From assembly GCF_000428065.1 (NCBI RefSeq), contig NZ_ATZF01000001.1:239822-303821 (forward strand): a DNA stretch of 64,000 nucleotides. Reading direction: 5' to 3'. Numbering within the stretch: the first letter of the stretch is position 1; the number at the start of each line of letters is the position of its first letter. Made by a program: the position numbers and the translations under genes. This DNA comes from Shimazuella kribbensis DSM 45090. GTDB taxonomy: Bacteria > Bacillota > Bacilli > Thermoactinomycetales > Thermoactinomycetaceae. The notes beneath the pieces were generated by a model. It did no database searches, was not told the origin of the DNA, and was given only the letters and a program-made list of their open reading frames with translations. This document shows positions 1 to 8,745 of the stretch, piece by piece.

Positions 1-752
1 GCGGAATCCATCCTGCCAAAGCAGGAACTGTGATGAATGTTGACTTTGAAATAGCAGGAACATTCTTTACAGCCATTAATGGCAAGCGGGGACCTGAATA
101 TGCGTATGTAAGTTCCATTTCATTGTTGGTAAATTGCAAAGATATGGTTGAGTTGACTGAGTTATATAATGTTTTAAGTACAGATGGTGAGATTCTTTCT
201 TCCATTACTATGAATGAGACATTTGGGACAACAGCATTCGTTCAGGACAAATTTGGTGTTTGTTGGAGATTAGTGGTTCCAGAGATAATTCAACCAAAAA
301 TAATTCCTTTGTTATCGTTTTCAGGAGAGCGATCAGGACAAGCGAAAGAGGCAGTAACTTTTTATACGAATTTGTTTAAAGAGTCTCGTAATTTATGTGA
401 AGTATCCCAAAAATCAAAACAGCTAATGCAGTTTTTTTTAGCAAATCAACCATTTATCGGAATGGATACGCATGAAAATTTCCCCGACTTCACCGAAGCG
501 ATTTCGTTTATTATTCTTTGTGATGATCAAGAAGAAGTGGATTATTATTGGCAAGGGCTTTTAAAAGAAGGAAATGGATTCTATCGAGAAGCTAGCGCAT
601 GGTTGGTCGATCAATACGGAATATGGTGGCAAATCATAACATCCGAATTAACAAATGTAATGAGAGATCCTGAGCATTTACCACACATGATCGAAGAAAT
701 AGAAAAAACGGAACGAATTAATGTGAAACAAATTTTAGGTAAATCACTTTAA
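1..752 (+). CDS. VOC/PhnB-like protein, 5' end outside the window
   Basis: The frame is open from base 3 with no stop before the GTG at 30, and the residues before it (ending AKAGTVMNVDFEIAG) continue the family pattern. The gene therefore starts upstream of the window, and the GTG/ATG at 30-33 is internal. The visible 249 residues hold two vicinal-oxygen-chelate-type modules. The first ends near a DKFGVCWRLVVPE motif. The second starts near SGERSGQAKEAVTFYTNLFK and ends with AWLVDQYGIWWQI. This tandem layout is typical of PhnB / 3-demethylubiquinone-methyltransferase-like Pfam proteins, whose substrates are mostly unknown. No catalytic function can be assigned. Confidence 0.85.
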   Translation, partial: GIHPAKAGTVMNVDFEIAGTFFTAINGKRGPEYAYVSSISLLVNCKDMVELTELYNVLSTDGEILSSITMNETFGTTAFVQDKFGVCWRLVVPEIIQPKIIPLLSFSGERSGQAKEAVTFYTNLFKESRNLCEVSQKSKQLMQFFLANQPFIGMDTHENFPDFTEAISFIILCDDQEEVDYYWQGLLKEGNGFYREASAWLVDQYGIWWQIITSELTNVMRDPEHLPHMIEEIEKTERINVKQILGKSL

Positions 753-1124
753 TAAAGAAGATGGAATGAAACCACTCTGATTTGGATATGGTAACGATTC
801 GTTTCTTTTTAGCAGTAGTGTGACGATTTGTACTTTAGCACGACAGATAGACCAGTATATGATTCCGTTGTCTCTCAGTCGTCGAAAGCTGGTTATTGTT
901 AAAATTCGAGTAGGAAAGTATTTAATGGTAGGGGCCTATGTGCCCTTTTTCTATTTTTTTATCTATACTGCTGCTATTTTTATGGCAAGCTTACAATCTA
1001 AAAGACTTCCTTAGTTTTGTTCTGATATTCCTTTTCGTTTTTTTGGTATATAATATAATTCGAAAATTCAATTTAAATGTACATTTACATAATAATTAGT
1101 AGAAAACAGTAAGGAAGTCGAAGA
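753..1124. other. Non-coding stretch before mrr
   Basis: I see no convincing gene here. A 64-codon open frame at 820-1014 has no family resemblance and a poor start. The 3' part is very AT-rich, with overlapping TATAAT boxes at 1049-1059 about 70 bases before mrr. These could be its -10 element, but no good -35 is visible. Confidence 0.4.
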
Positions 1125-2018
1125 ATGGCTATACCAAAAGTGGATGATATTTTTTTACCATTGTTAAGAAAACTAGCAACAAAAGATATTCATAGCTTAA
1201 AAGACATACGAGAGAAGTTAGCAAAGAGGTTTCAGCTTACACCAGAGGAACGAAATGAGCAGGTGCCAAGTGGGGCTCGGAGGTTTGATAATCGGGTGGA
1301 TTGGGCAAAAGCTCATCTCATTAAGGCTTCCTTAGTTGAGAGTCCAGAGCGGGGAAAAATACGAATTACGTCACATGGGAAAAATCTATTAGCAGAGAAA
1401 CCAAGAAAGTTAAATATGAAAATATTAAAAGAAAGATATATCGAGTACACAGAGTATCGGAGGCAGATCCAAACGACAGAAGTAGAGATTCAGATCGAAG
1501 AAGAATCCAATACACCAGAAGAAGCACTGGAAACAGGGTACAAACAACTCCGCAAAGCACTCCAACAAGATCTCTTGGACAAAATCAAAGAGTGCAGTCC
1601 CTACTTTTTCGAAAAATTAGTAGTTAACCTCCTTGTTGCCATGGGGTATGGAGGGGCACATGAGGAGAAGTTGGGGCTTAGTCGGGATGGTGGGATTGAT
1701 GGGATGATCAAGGAGGACAAGCTTGGACTGGATGTGATTTATATCCAAGCAAAACGATGGAGCAATCCGGTTGGTCGCCCAGAGTTGCAAGCGTTTGCGG
1801 GAAGTATTCTTGGTCGATCGGCACAAAAAGGTGTATTTATCACTACCTCTCGCTTTACCAAAGATGCTACCGAATATGTGAAGCACATCAATCAAAAAAT
1901 TATTTTGGTTGATGGGGAGCAATTGACGGATTATATGATCGATTTCAATGTTGGTGTACATGAGACGGCTCGATATGTAGTGAAAAAGATTGATACAGAT
2001 TATTTTTTAGATGAATAA
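1125..2018 (+). CDS. mrr: Mrr-type restriction endonuclease
   Basis: Type IV restriction enzyme family: Mrr proteins cut DNA carrying foreign methylation. The 297-residue protein has the usual two parts. Residues about 1-90 form the Mrr_N winged helix (FLPLLRKLATKDIHSLKDIREKL and a GARRFDNRVDWAKAHL stretch). The catalytic domain covers about 150-290. Its PD-(D/E)xK core is visible as FEKLVVNLLVAMGYGG, then GGIDGMI (catalytic Asp near 192) and IYIQAKRW (Gln-Ala-Lys near 208-210). The start is ATG with AAGGAAG upstream. It is followed by a terminator-like hairpin and the helicase/small-protein pair, making a probable defence cluster. Confidence 0.93.
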   Translation: MAIPKVDDIFLPLLRKLATKDIHSLKDIREKLAKRFQLTPEERNEQVPSGARRFDNRVDWAKAHLIKASLVESPERGKIRITSHGKNLLAEKPRKLNMKILKERYIEYTEYRRQIQTTEVEIQIEEESNTPEEALETGYKQLRKALQQDLLDKIKECSPYFFEKLVVNLLVAMGYGGAHEEKLGLSRDGGIDGMIKEDKLGLDVIYIQAKRWSNPVGRPELQAFAGSILGRSAQKGVFITTSRFTKDATEYVKHINQKIILVDGEQLTDYMIDFNVGVHETARYVVKKIDTDYFLDE

Positions 2019-2039
2019 TTAACTACGAATGAATGATTC

Positions 2040-2073
2040 ATCCTCTTTTTTCTTGATTAAGAGGGTGTTTTTA
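2040..2073 (+). terminator. Terminator after mrr
   Basis: CCTCTT and AAGAGG arms enclose an AT-rich loop and are followed by GTGTTTTTA. The stem is short and imperfect, so this is a moderate candidate. Confidence 0.5.
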
Positions 2074-2176
2074 TACCATCGGTAAAAAGTATAGTAATAA
2101 AATATATAATTTGGAAGGAAAATTACAATTTAGAATGGAATAAAACTATTAGAAATGAGTTGGAAGGAGTTGTTAA

Positions 2177-5100
2177 ATCATTTCAACAAAGCTATTAACG
2201 TATTGGAAGAAAAACATAGAAGAAGCAAAGTTTCAGGATATAAATGATGAGCGGATTAAGTCAATCCATACGATAAGTCGTAAAGAATTTATAGAAGGAA
2301 AAGTGCTAGATAAAGAATTTTTAAAAAGTATTCGGGAAGATTCAAAAGAGTTTTTGATATGTCCTTATCTAGTTCTCAAAAACAAAGGTAAGGATTCACC
2401 AATGATTTGGGTGGCTGTTCCTGTTAAAATATCCTACAAAGGAATAATATCCTCAGCTGATAAAAAACCTTTTATTCCTAGAAAGTATTTACGCCCAACA
2501 GATAAAAATGATATTACCATCAGCTCACTTGAAAGAATAGATGAATTTTGGAAAACCAATCTGTTTGCAGAAGGGCTTTCATGGAATAGCTTTACTGAGT
2601 TTGTAGAAAAGTTTTATCGTACTGTATTTGATCGTAAGGTTCGTTTAAATAAGTATCATCGATTTTTGGAGCATGTAAAGATAATTGATTGTCAGGTGTC
2701 TGCGGATTCTGATCATACTACGAGAAAAATACTGGAATGCTACCAAGATACATTAAAAAATACCAAGTCAATAAAGCCACTTGCAAAAAAGATGATAACT
2801 ATGGAGTCTATCAAACAGACAACATTAATAGATCATCAAAAGTATGCTTTAAAGCACTGGGGACAAATGAATCCAAAATATGGATTGACTCCTTCACAAC
2901 GAAAAGCCATTCATCATTACCTAGCACTAGAAGATGGGGAATGCTTTGCTATAGAAGGACCACCAGGAACGGGAAAGACAACCTTACTACAAAGTGTTAT
3001 TGCCTCACTATGGGTAGATCGGGCTTACCATGAAAGTAGCGAACCTCCTATTATTTTAGCATCTGGCACTACAAATTTAGCTATTAAAAATATTTTAGAT
3101 ATGTTTGCGGATCTACCTATAAAAGAACGTGAAAAATATCCGCTGATTTCTGAGTTTGATCGAATCGAAATGCTCACAAAAAGGTGGATAGATGGAGTAA
3201 ATAGCCTAGGTTCTTTTTGTGTAGCGGACTCTAGAAGGAAAGAGTACGAAGGTTATCAACTACTAATGAGACGTAATAATAGCAATGAGTTTGAATCGAA
3301 TTGGATTGATTTTCAGAATCTAGAGTTAGAACAGATTAATGAATGGCAAAGTTATTTTCTAAGAACATGTGAAGCTTATTTTCAAGTAAAGATAGAAAAC
3401 ATGGAACAAGCAAAATCCCTGTTACATCAAAGGATACGAAAAGTAGAACAAAAATTGTCGAAGCCATTACATAATTTGGTTGAAAAGCAACTTCTCCAAA
3501 TTGAGCGACAACGATTGCAAAAAGAGTATGGTATACATTCTTTTGAAGATGGTTTAGAAGTATTTCAAAGCAGGCTTAATGAATCAAAGCACTACTTACA
3601 ATCCTTTCAAGATCAACGGATGGAGTGGTATGAGTACCAAGCAAAAAGAAAAATAGTGAAAAAGGCCTTCAATATTCCTATTTTAGGCTCATGGCTACAA
3701 TCAAGATGGGTTCGAGCAAATCAATATTATATGGAACAACATTTACCAGATATCAAATTTTCTGGTTACACACATGATTTATTAGAAGAAGGTCTGAAAA
3801 CAGAGGAATATACGCGAACTTCAGAGATAGAATATTTGGAATCGTTATTTCATCAGCAACAATCTCTAGTAGATCGATTTCGTAAGATGATAGAGGAGAG
3901 AAAACGAAATGAGAGAAATTGGGGATCACTAGGGATTCCGCTAGACATAGAAGATGCAGAAGATCATTTTGATTGTAACTATCGATATCTTGCTTTTTGG
4001 CTTGCAACTCATTACTGGGAGGCTCGTTTTCTCATTCAAGCAAGAGATCGTTTAATGCAAGAGAATAGCTCTTTGTTAAAGGTGAGCTCTTTTTATAGGG
4101 AAGTAGCAATGCTAACACCTTGTTTTATCTCAACCATGCATTCTGCCCCAAAATTTTTCCAAAATAAATATGGATTTCTCCGTGGCTTTGCAGACTTATT
4201 AATAGTAGATGAGGCTAGTCAAGCGTTACCAGAGATGGCTTTTCCTGTTTTTTCACTTTCAAAAAAGGCGATCGTCGTAGGAGATACGAAGCAATTACCA
4301 GCTATTCCTTCTATTACAGCTCAACAAGATGAACAAAATATAGGTTTTGCGAAGATTAGCCATAGCAAAGAAGAATTAGAAGAATTTTCTGTTCGAGCTG
4401 TCCATAGTAATGTGATGAAATTAGCCAACCGACTTACTCGTTATATAGATGAGGATGGAAATCCTTTTATGCTACGAGAGCATTTTCGATGCCATTCAAA
4501 AATAGCCAATTACTTTAATTGTACTTTTTATGATAAACAGTTAGTAATCAAAACTGAGGATAAAAATGATTATCGACTTCCACCTTTGGCTTTTGCACAT
4601 GTGGAAGGTCAAGAAGAAAGTGCCGGACAAAGTAGAATCAATCATTACGAAGCAGCGAGTATAGCACTTTGGGTGCTTCAATTTTTTAAACAACACAAAA
4701 TACCGACTAGTAATCAAAAAGAAGTTTTGGCGATCTTATCCCCATTTCGAGCACAAGCCAATGTCATCAAAAAATATTTAAAAAGGTTAGAGTTGTCAGA
4801 AGAGATAACAGTAAACACTGTGCATTCTTTGCAAGGGATGCAAAAAGAAGTTGTTCTATTTTCACCAGCTTATACAGATGTAAATGCAAATGAATTTTTC
4901 TATGATCGAGATGAATATTTATTAAATGTGGCCGCATCCAGAGCAAAACAATCTTTTTTGATTTTTGGAGATATGCATTGCTTTGGGTCACATCGTAACA
5001 AAGGATCAGCAAAGCTAAAATCATTTTGTGTAGACGCAACAGAAAGATTGATGCTTTCTAGTAGAGAAAAAGTGGAAAACTTGTTAGCCCGTGAATTACC

Positions 5101-5239
5101 ATTCCAAAAAGAAGAATCAACCATAATCAATGAATTTAACTTTTTTGGTGATGTGAGTAAATCTATTGTTGGACCAAACCAAGTTAATTCTAAAATCGTA
5201 ATACAAGAATCTAAGAATAGAGGTGTTTTGAATGAGTGA
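2177..5239 (+). CDS. Large SF1 (Upf1/Dna2-like) helicase
   Basis: Superfamily 1 nucleic-acid helicase/ATPase. Counting from the GTG at 2303, Walker A (EGPPGTGKTT) lies near 218, Walker B (IVDEASQALPE) near 635, REHFRCH near 726, VNTVHSLQGMQKEVV near 838 and NVAASRAKQ near 877. About 400 residues, rich in charged helices that look like coiled coil, are inserted between Walker A and B. No nuclease domain is visible. The conventional GTG start has a poor ribosome binding site. The frame stays open to a TAA at 2174, and AAGGAG at 2164-2169 is ideally spaced from ATC 2177 / ATT 2180, adding 42 coherent residues. I therefore choose the upstream non-AUG start. The last 8 bases overlap the next gene, so the two are probably co-translated. 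Function is probably defence, inferred from neighbours. Confidence 0.8.
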   Translation: MISTKLLTYWKKNIEEAKFQDINDERIKSIHTISRKEFIEGKVLDKEFLKSIREDSKEFLICPYLVLKNKGKDSPMIWVAVPVKISYKGIISSADKKPFIPRKYLRPTDKNDITISSLERIDEFWKTNLFAEGLSWNSFTEFVEKFYRTVFDRKVRLNKYHRFLEHVKIIDCQVSADSDHTTRKILECYQDTLKNTKSIKPLAKKMITMESIKQTTLIDHQKYALKHWGQMNPKYGLTPSQRKAIHHYLALEDGECFAIEGPPGTGKTTLLQSVIASLWVDRAYHESSEPPIILASGTTNLAIKNILDMFADLPIKEREKYPLISEFDRIEMLTKRWIDGVNSLGSFCVADSRRKEYEGYQLLMRRNNSNEFESNWIDFQNLELEQINEWQSYFLRTCEAYFQVKIENMEQAKSLLHQRIRKVEQKLSKPLHNLVEKQLLQIERQRLQKEYGIHSFEDGLEVFQSRLNESKHYLQSFQDQRMEWYEYQAKRKIVKKAFNIPILGSWLQSRWVRANQYYMEQHLPDIKFSGYTHDLLEEGLKTEEYTRTSEIEYLESLFHQQQSLVDRFRKMIEERKRNERNWGSLGIPLDIEDAEDHFDCNYRYLAFWLATHYWEARFLIQARDRLMQENSSLLKVSSFYREVAMLTPCFISTMHSAPKFFQNKYGFLRGFADLLIVDEASQALPEMAFPVFSLSKKAIVVGDTKQLPAIPSITAQQDEQNIGFAKISHSKEELEEFSVRAVHSNVMKLANRLTRYIDEDGNPFMLREHFRCHSKIANYFNCTFYDKQLVIKTEDKNDYRLPPLAFAHVEGQEESAGQSRINHYEAASIALWVLQFFKQHKIPTSNQKEVLAILSPFRAQANVIKKYLKRLELSEEITVNTVHSLQGMQKEVVLFSPAYTDVNANEFFYDRDEYLLNVAASRAKQSFLIFGDMHCFGSHRNKGSAKLKSFCVDATERLMLSSREKVENLLARELPFQKEESTIINEFNFFGDVSKSIVGPNQVNSKIVIQESKNRGVLNE

Positions 5240-5597
5240 AGAAAAAACAGTTTTTAATTTTAATGGGGCAACTACAGGGAATATTATTGGTGAAAATATG
5301 ACCAATGTAACAATGAATAACAATGTATATAACCAGGATGAGAAGAAAAACAAAGAAGAGTTAGTACAAGAAGTTTTAACTCATTATACTAGTTATATGA
5401 ATCAAATTGATCAATTGGAACTAAGTAAAGAAGAAAAGAAAGAAATGAGACAAGCTGTACACTTATTTCAAGAAGAAATAAGAGAAGATGAGCCAGATGT
5501 TCAAAAACTTCAGACATATACTAGTACTCTTGAGAAATCTAGTCAAGTATTTTTAATTTGTGGGGCGATTTTTAGTTTGATGCAACTTTTTCAGTGA
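5232..5597 (+). CDS. Small protein with amyloid-signalling-like N-terminus
   Basis: A 121-residue protein that overlaps the helicase gene by 8 bases (ATGAGTGA), so translational coupling is likely. Residues 7-33 are Asn/Gly-rich with alternating hydrophobics (FNFNGATTGNIIGEN, then NVTMNNNVYN), a pattern reminiscent of bacterial amyloid signalling or RHIM-like motifs. Residues about 38-100 are charged helices (LSKEEKKEMRQAVHLFQEE). The tail FLICGAIFSLMQLF is hydrophobic. This three-part plan recalls small partner proteins of bacterial conflict systems, but I recognise no named family. Assembly or signalling for the helicase is inference. Confidence 0.75.
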   Translation: MSEEKTVFNFNGATTGNIIGENMTNVTMNNNVYNQDEKKNKEELVQEVLTHYTSYMNQIDQLELSKEEKKEMRQAVHLFQEEIREDEPDVQKLQTYTSTLEKSSQVFLICGAIFSLMQLFQ

Positions 5598-5679
5598 ACT
5601 GATTCTATTTTTGCGGTTTCGAGCCAATCCTTCTATAATTAAATAGTAACTATAGTGGTATAAATAGGAGGACATATCG

Positions 5680-6198
5680 TTGGCAAAGAATAAAAAACAG
5701 AAATCGAAACCAGCGAATAAACCGGCAAGTCAGGCAAAGTTTACAGAATATGAATTTAAACAGAGTGTGTTTTTTCCTTGGATCAAAGTAAAGATACGAT
5801 TTGATTCGGACAAAATGTATGTTTTGAGAAGAAAGTATTTTTTGGGTACTGTCCCATTGAATCAGGTAGAATTAACCTTTCCATATAATCGAATAACCAA
5901 TATAGTGCCATATGCCAAACTACAGCTAATTGAATTGGTGATCGGTATGGTGTTACTCTTGGCCGATTTGTCTATCATCGCAAATAGTTTTGGATATGAG
6001 GTGCCATTAGGCTTTATATCTATTTTTTTATTTTTCCCTCTTCATATCATGAGTGCTTATTTTTTATCTGCGGCGTTTAGCTACAAACTTTATATTGTGG
6101 ATGTTTCCAAAAAAAGAAAAGCCATAGATATTTCTCGCAAAGAAAAGGAAAGATTACAAGAGATGTTAGGAATTTTGGATCAAACAATGAACAAATGA
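5680..6198 (+). CDS. Two-TM membrane protein with PH-like N-terminal part
   Basis: A 172-residue protein starting on TTG 7 bases after AGGAGG. A Lys-rich N-terminus (residues 1-20) precedes a beta-rich stretch (VKIRFDSDKMYVLRRKYFLGTVPLNQVELTFPYNRI) that resembles the PH-like part of DUF304-type proteins. Two membrane segments follow near 85-105 and 111-137, then a charged C-terminal helix. I do not recognise the exact family. A terminator follows at 6211, so it looks monocistronic. Confidence 0.75.
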   Translation: MAKNKKQKSKPANKPASQAKFTEYEFKQSVFFPWIKVKIRFDSDKMYVLRRKYFLGTVPLNQVELTFPYNRITNIVPYAKLQLIELVIGMVLLLADLSIIANSFGYEVPLGFISIFLFFPLHIMSAYFLSAAFSYKLYIVDVSKKRKAIDISRKEKERLQEMLGILDQTMNK

Positions 6199-6210
6199 TC
6201 TTTTCACCAC

Positions 6211-6240
6211 CCTTTTGGACAAGTTCCAAAAGGCTTTTTC
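6211..6240 (+). terminator. Rho-independent terminator
   Basis: CCTTTTGGA / TCCAAAAGG stem with a short loop, followed by CTTTTTC. Confidence 0.8.
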
Positions 6241-6341
6241 GAGCTGAATTACCATAAAATTGTGATAATAGATTTCGTTTTTCGCCATTTTTTGTACTAT
6301 TATGAAGATAGGATTATATAAAGCATAAGGGAGTTGTTGAT

Positions 6342-7169
6342 ATGTCCATACTTCTTTTACCGCTTTTGCTCATTTTTTTCTTCTTTCTTCTCCTTTCATG
6401 GCGTGTTGTACAGCCATATGAACAAGGGGTAGTGATTCGATTGGGGCGTTATGCGCGATCACTCAATCCAGGCGTTCGTTTTTTGTTTCCTCTATTGGAA
6501 TCGATGAAAAAGGTAGACATGCGTATTCGTGTGGAAAATGTAGAAAACCAAGATATTATAACAAAAGATAGTGTACCAGTGACCCTGCATGCAGTTGTGT
6601 ATTATCAAGTGGTAGATGCACAAAAGGCACTTTATGGGGTGAAAAATTATAAAAAAGCAACATCAACGGTTGCCCAAACGATACTGCGTTCTAACTTAGG
6701 AGCTCATACGATGCAGGAAATGTTGACAGAGCAAAAGAAGTTGGATGATCAATTACGAAAAGCATTGGATCAAGCAACAGAGCCATGGGGAATAAAAGTG
6801 AAAGCGGTAGAGATCCGATCGATGGAACTTCCAGAAGGATTGCGACGTGCCATGGCAAAAGAGGCAGAAGCAGAACGGGAGAGAGTAGCAAAAGTGATCG
6901 TCGCCAAAGGAGAGTATGAAGCAGCTGAGAAACTAGCAGAGGCCGCCAAAGTGATTAGTCAGCATCCTGTAGCAATGCAACTTCGAACACTCCAAACGAT
7001 GACTGAGATTGCAGCCGAAAAAAGTAGTACGATTTTATTTCCATATGAGATGTCTAGTCTAGCTAGTTTGTTCCAGCAAGCACCAAAAGAGAATGCTTCT
7101 ACTAATTTGACTCAAATAGTGCAAAAGAATAAGAGTGTTAGTGATGTTGACGATTTGATAGATAAATAG
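6342..7169 (+). CDS. Slipin / SPFH (band 7) membrane protein
   Basis: Stomatin-like membrane scaffold protein of 275 residues. It has one N-terminal membrane helix (residues 2-20), then the SPFH domain: VVQPYEQGVVIRLGRYARSL, NPGVRFLFPLLE and ITKDSVPVTLHAVVYYQV are family signatures. The AKEAEAERERVAKVIVAKGE helix is the coiled coil that drives oligomerisation. The length matches bacterial slipins (250-280). Slipins are often paired with an NfeD protease partner, but none is next to it here. The start is ATG with AGGGAG upstream. Confidence 0.92.
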   Translation: MSILLLPLLLIFFFFLLLSWRVVQPYEQGVVIRLGRYARSLNPGVRFLFPLLESMKKVDMRIRVENVENQDIITKDSVPVTLHAVVYYQVVDAQKALYGVKNYKKATSTVAQTILRSNLGAHTMQEMLTEQKKLDDQLRKALDQATEPWGIKVKAVEIRSMELPEGLRRAMAKEAEAERERVAKVIVAKGEYEAAEKLAEAAKVISQHPVAMQLRTLQTMTEIAAEKSSTILFPYEMSSLASLFQQAPKENASTNLTQIVQKNKSVSDVDDLIDK

Positions 7170-7455
7170 ATTTGGAGAAAGTACCTCAATTAGAAACGAA
7201 TTTCTATGTTGGGGGCTTTTTTTATTTCCATAATAGAAAAAATATTTTGAAATTTGTATTTCGAAATCGATGGTTAATTTGGGTACTCATTTGTTCCTTT
7301 GTGATAAATTGCAGATTTTGTTAACAAATTTTAAAACAAGAAATAAAACAATGGATATAATGCCTATTTTTAACTGGTTTTATTTTACAAAACAATAAGA
7401 ATTATAATACAATAAAGATCAAGATCTCCACTCGCTTTTCCTTTGGGGGTAGGTT

Positions 7456-7881
7456 TTGTCGCAGAAGTACTCGACGAAAGGTCGTCATGTGGTTCTGGAT
7501 GTATGGGGAGTTGAGGCGAAAACCCTCAACAACGTGAAATGGTTAGAGGATCAGCTTCAGCGAGCAGCAAAATCCTGTGGTGCTACGATTTTGTCCGTGC
7601 AGTCACGGGCATTCGAGCCGCAGGGTGCCACTGTCATGGTGATGCTGTCGGAAAGCCACCTCACGATTCACACCTATCCGGAAGCAGAATTCGCAGGGCT
7701 GGATTGTTACACGTGTGGTGAGACAGTGGATCCTGCGGAGGCCATTCGTTACATGCTTCAGGTTCTGGAGCCGAAGGAGCACTCTGGCATTCGTATTCGC
7801 AGGGGGAGGAAGCTTCACGGAAGTAAGCTCATCCGTCTGATTCGATTGATTCGTTCAATCCGGATCTTTCGGGTGAAGTAG
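7456..7881 (+). CDS. speH: S-adenosylmethionine decarboxylase proenzyme
   Basis: Makes decarboxylated SAM, the aminopropyl donor for spermidine. The pyruvoyl enzyme cleaves itself at the Ser of LSESHLTIHTYPE (near residue 64). FEPQGATVMVML and DCYTCGETVDP (catalytic Cys) are also present. The start is TTG after a GGGGGT site. Its 141 residues exceed the 120-130 usual for the family because of an Arg/Ile repeat tail (LIRLIRLIRSIRIF). Codon use is clearly GC-richer than both neighbours and a strong hairpin follows, which suggests transfer as a single gene. No spermidine synthase gene is adjacent. Confidence 0.93.
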   Translation: MSQKYSTKGRHVVLDVWGVEAKTLNNVKWLEDQLQRAAKSCGATILSVQSRAFEPQGATVMVMLSESHLTIHTYPEAEFAGLDCYTCGETVDPAEAIRYMLQVLEPKEHSGIRIRRGRKLHGSKLIRLIRLIRSIRIFRVK

Positions 7882-7889
7882 GGATCTGA

Positions 7890-7936
7890 GGGCTCGGCAC
7901 TACTGAGAGGTAGTGCCGAGCCCGCCACTTTTTTTG
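7890..7936 (+). terminator. Strong terminator after speH
   Basis: Perfect 13-bp stem (7890-7902 with 7911-7923), 8-base loop, then GCCACTTTTTTT. Confidence 0.93.
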
Positions 7937-8295
7937 ATAGATAAATCTGATGAAAACAGCAAAAAGTGAATGGAAATATAGTAGGTGTTTAGAGTAAATG
8001 GAGAGGAACGGAAAGTGGGAGTTTTTCTACTCAGCTCGATTGAAAGAGGTATACATCATGTAAGTCAAGAAAAATAAATGGATTACACCAAATGTCTAAA
8101 GTACTGTTTCTAATTTTATTTATACCTGATAAGTATGAAGCATTGGTGTGGGCCTAGGAACCAGAACTTCGTCATTCCCAACGAGAACTTATATGCAATA
8201 GGCTTTTTCCATTCATTATTTGATCTAATCCTCAAAACTTATGATGGACTGGAATATCTTGAAATAACTAAACTTATCTATGGAGCGTGGATCAA
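7937..8295. other. Intergenic region, no recognisable gene
   Basis: AT-rich sequence between speH and the SRPBCC gene. The open frame at 8135-8434 overlaps the start of the next gene, has no visible ribosome binding site and resembles no family I know. I see no further signal. Confidence 0.4.
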
Positions 8296-8745
8296 ATGCC
8301 AATCATTCAAATCGAGACTTTCATTCAATCATCGATCCAAACTTGCTTTGATTTATCGCGTAGTATTGATATCCACATGCAGTCTACTGCACATACAAAA
8401 GAAAAGGCGGTGGCAGGGGTTACGAGTGGATTGATTGGATTAAACGAAACCGTCACATGGGAAGCGATCCATTTTGGGATTAAGCTGCGACTAACATCCA
8501 AAATTACGGAGTTTGATTCTCCTCATTATTTTGTTGATGAAATGGTCAAAGGGCCTTTTCAAGGTTTTCGGCATGAGCATCATTTTATCGAATATGAGAC
8601 AGGAACAAAAATGACGGATTCCTTCCAATACACTTCTCCTCTAGGACTACTAGGAAAAGCTGCTGACCAAATTTTTTTAAAAGCATATATGGAAAAGTTG
8701 TTAAGCAGGAGAAATAACTATATAAAAGATATAGCAGAACAGTAA
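8296..8745 (+). CDS. SRPBCC (START-like) family protein
   Basis: A 149-residue ligand-binding fold protein. It begins PIIQIETFIQSSIQTCFDLSRSIDIH and contains MVKGPFQGFRHEHHF and YTSPLGLLGKAADQIFLKAYM, features of a Bacillales family of CoxG/polyketide-cyclase-like proteins without a known substrate. ATG 8296 is preferred over the in-frame GTG at 8287 because GGAG at 8282-8285 is 10 bases from the ATG but touches the GTG. Confidence 0.85.
   Translation: MPIIQIETFIQSSIQTCFDLSRSIDIHMQSTAHTKEKAVAGVTSGLIGLNETVTWEAIHFGIKLRLTSKITEFDSPHYFVDEMVKGPFQGFRHEHHFIEYETGTKMTDSFQYTSPLGLLGKAADQIFLKAYMEKLLSRRNNYIKDIAEQ

Noticed and set aside
820-1014. 64-codon open frame
   Set aside because: Poor start, no ribosome binding site and no family resemblance.
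8135-8434. 99-codon frame overlapping the SRPBCC start
   Set aside because: The SRPBCC frame is clearly coding over the overlap and this one has no ribosome binding site.
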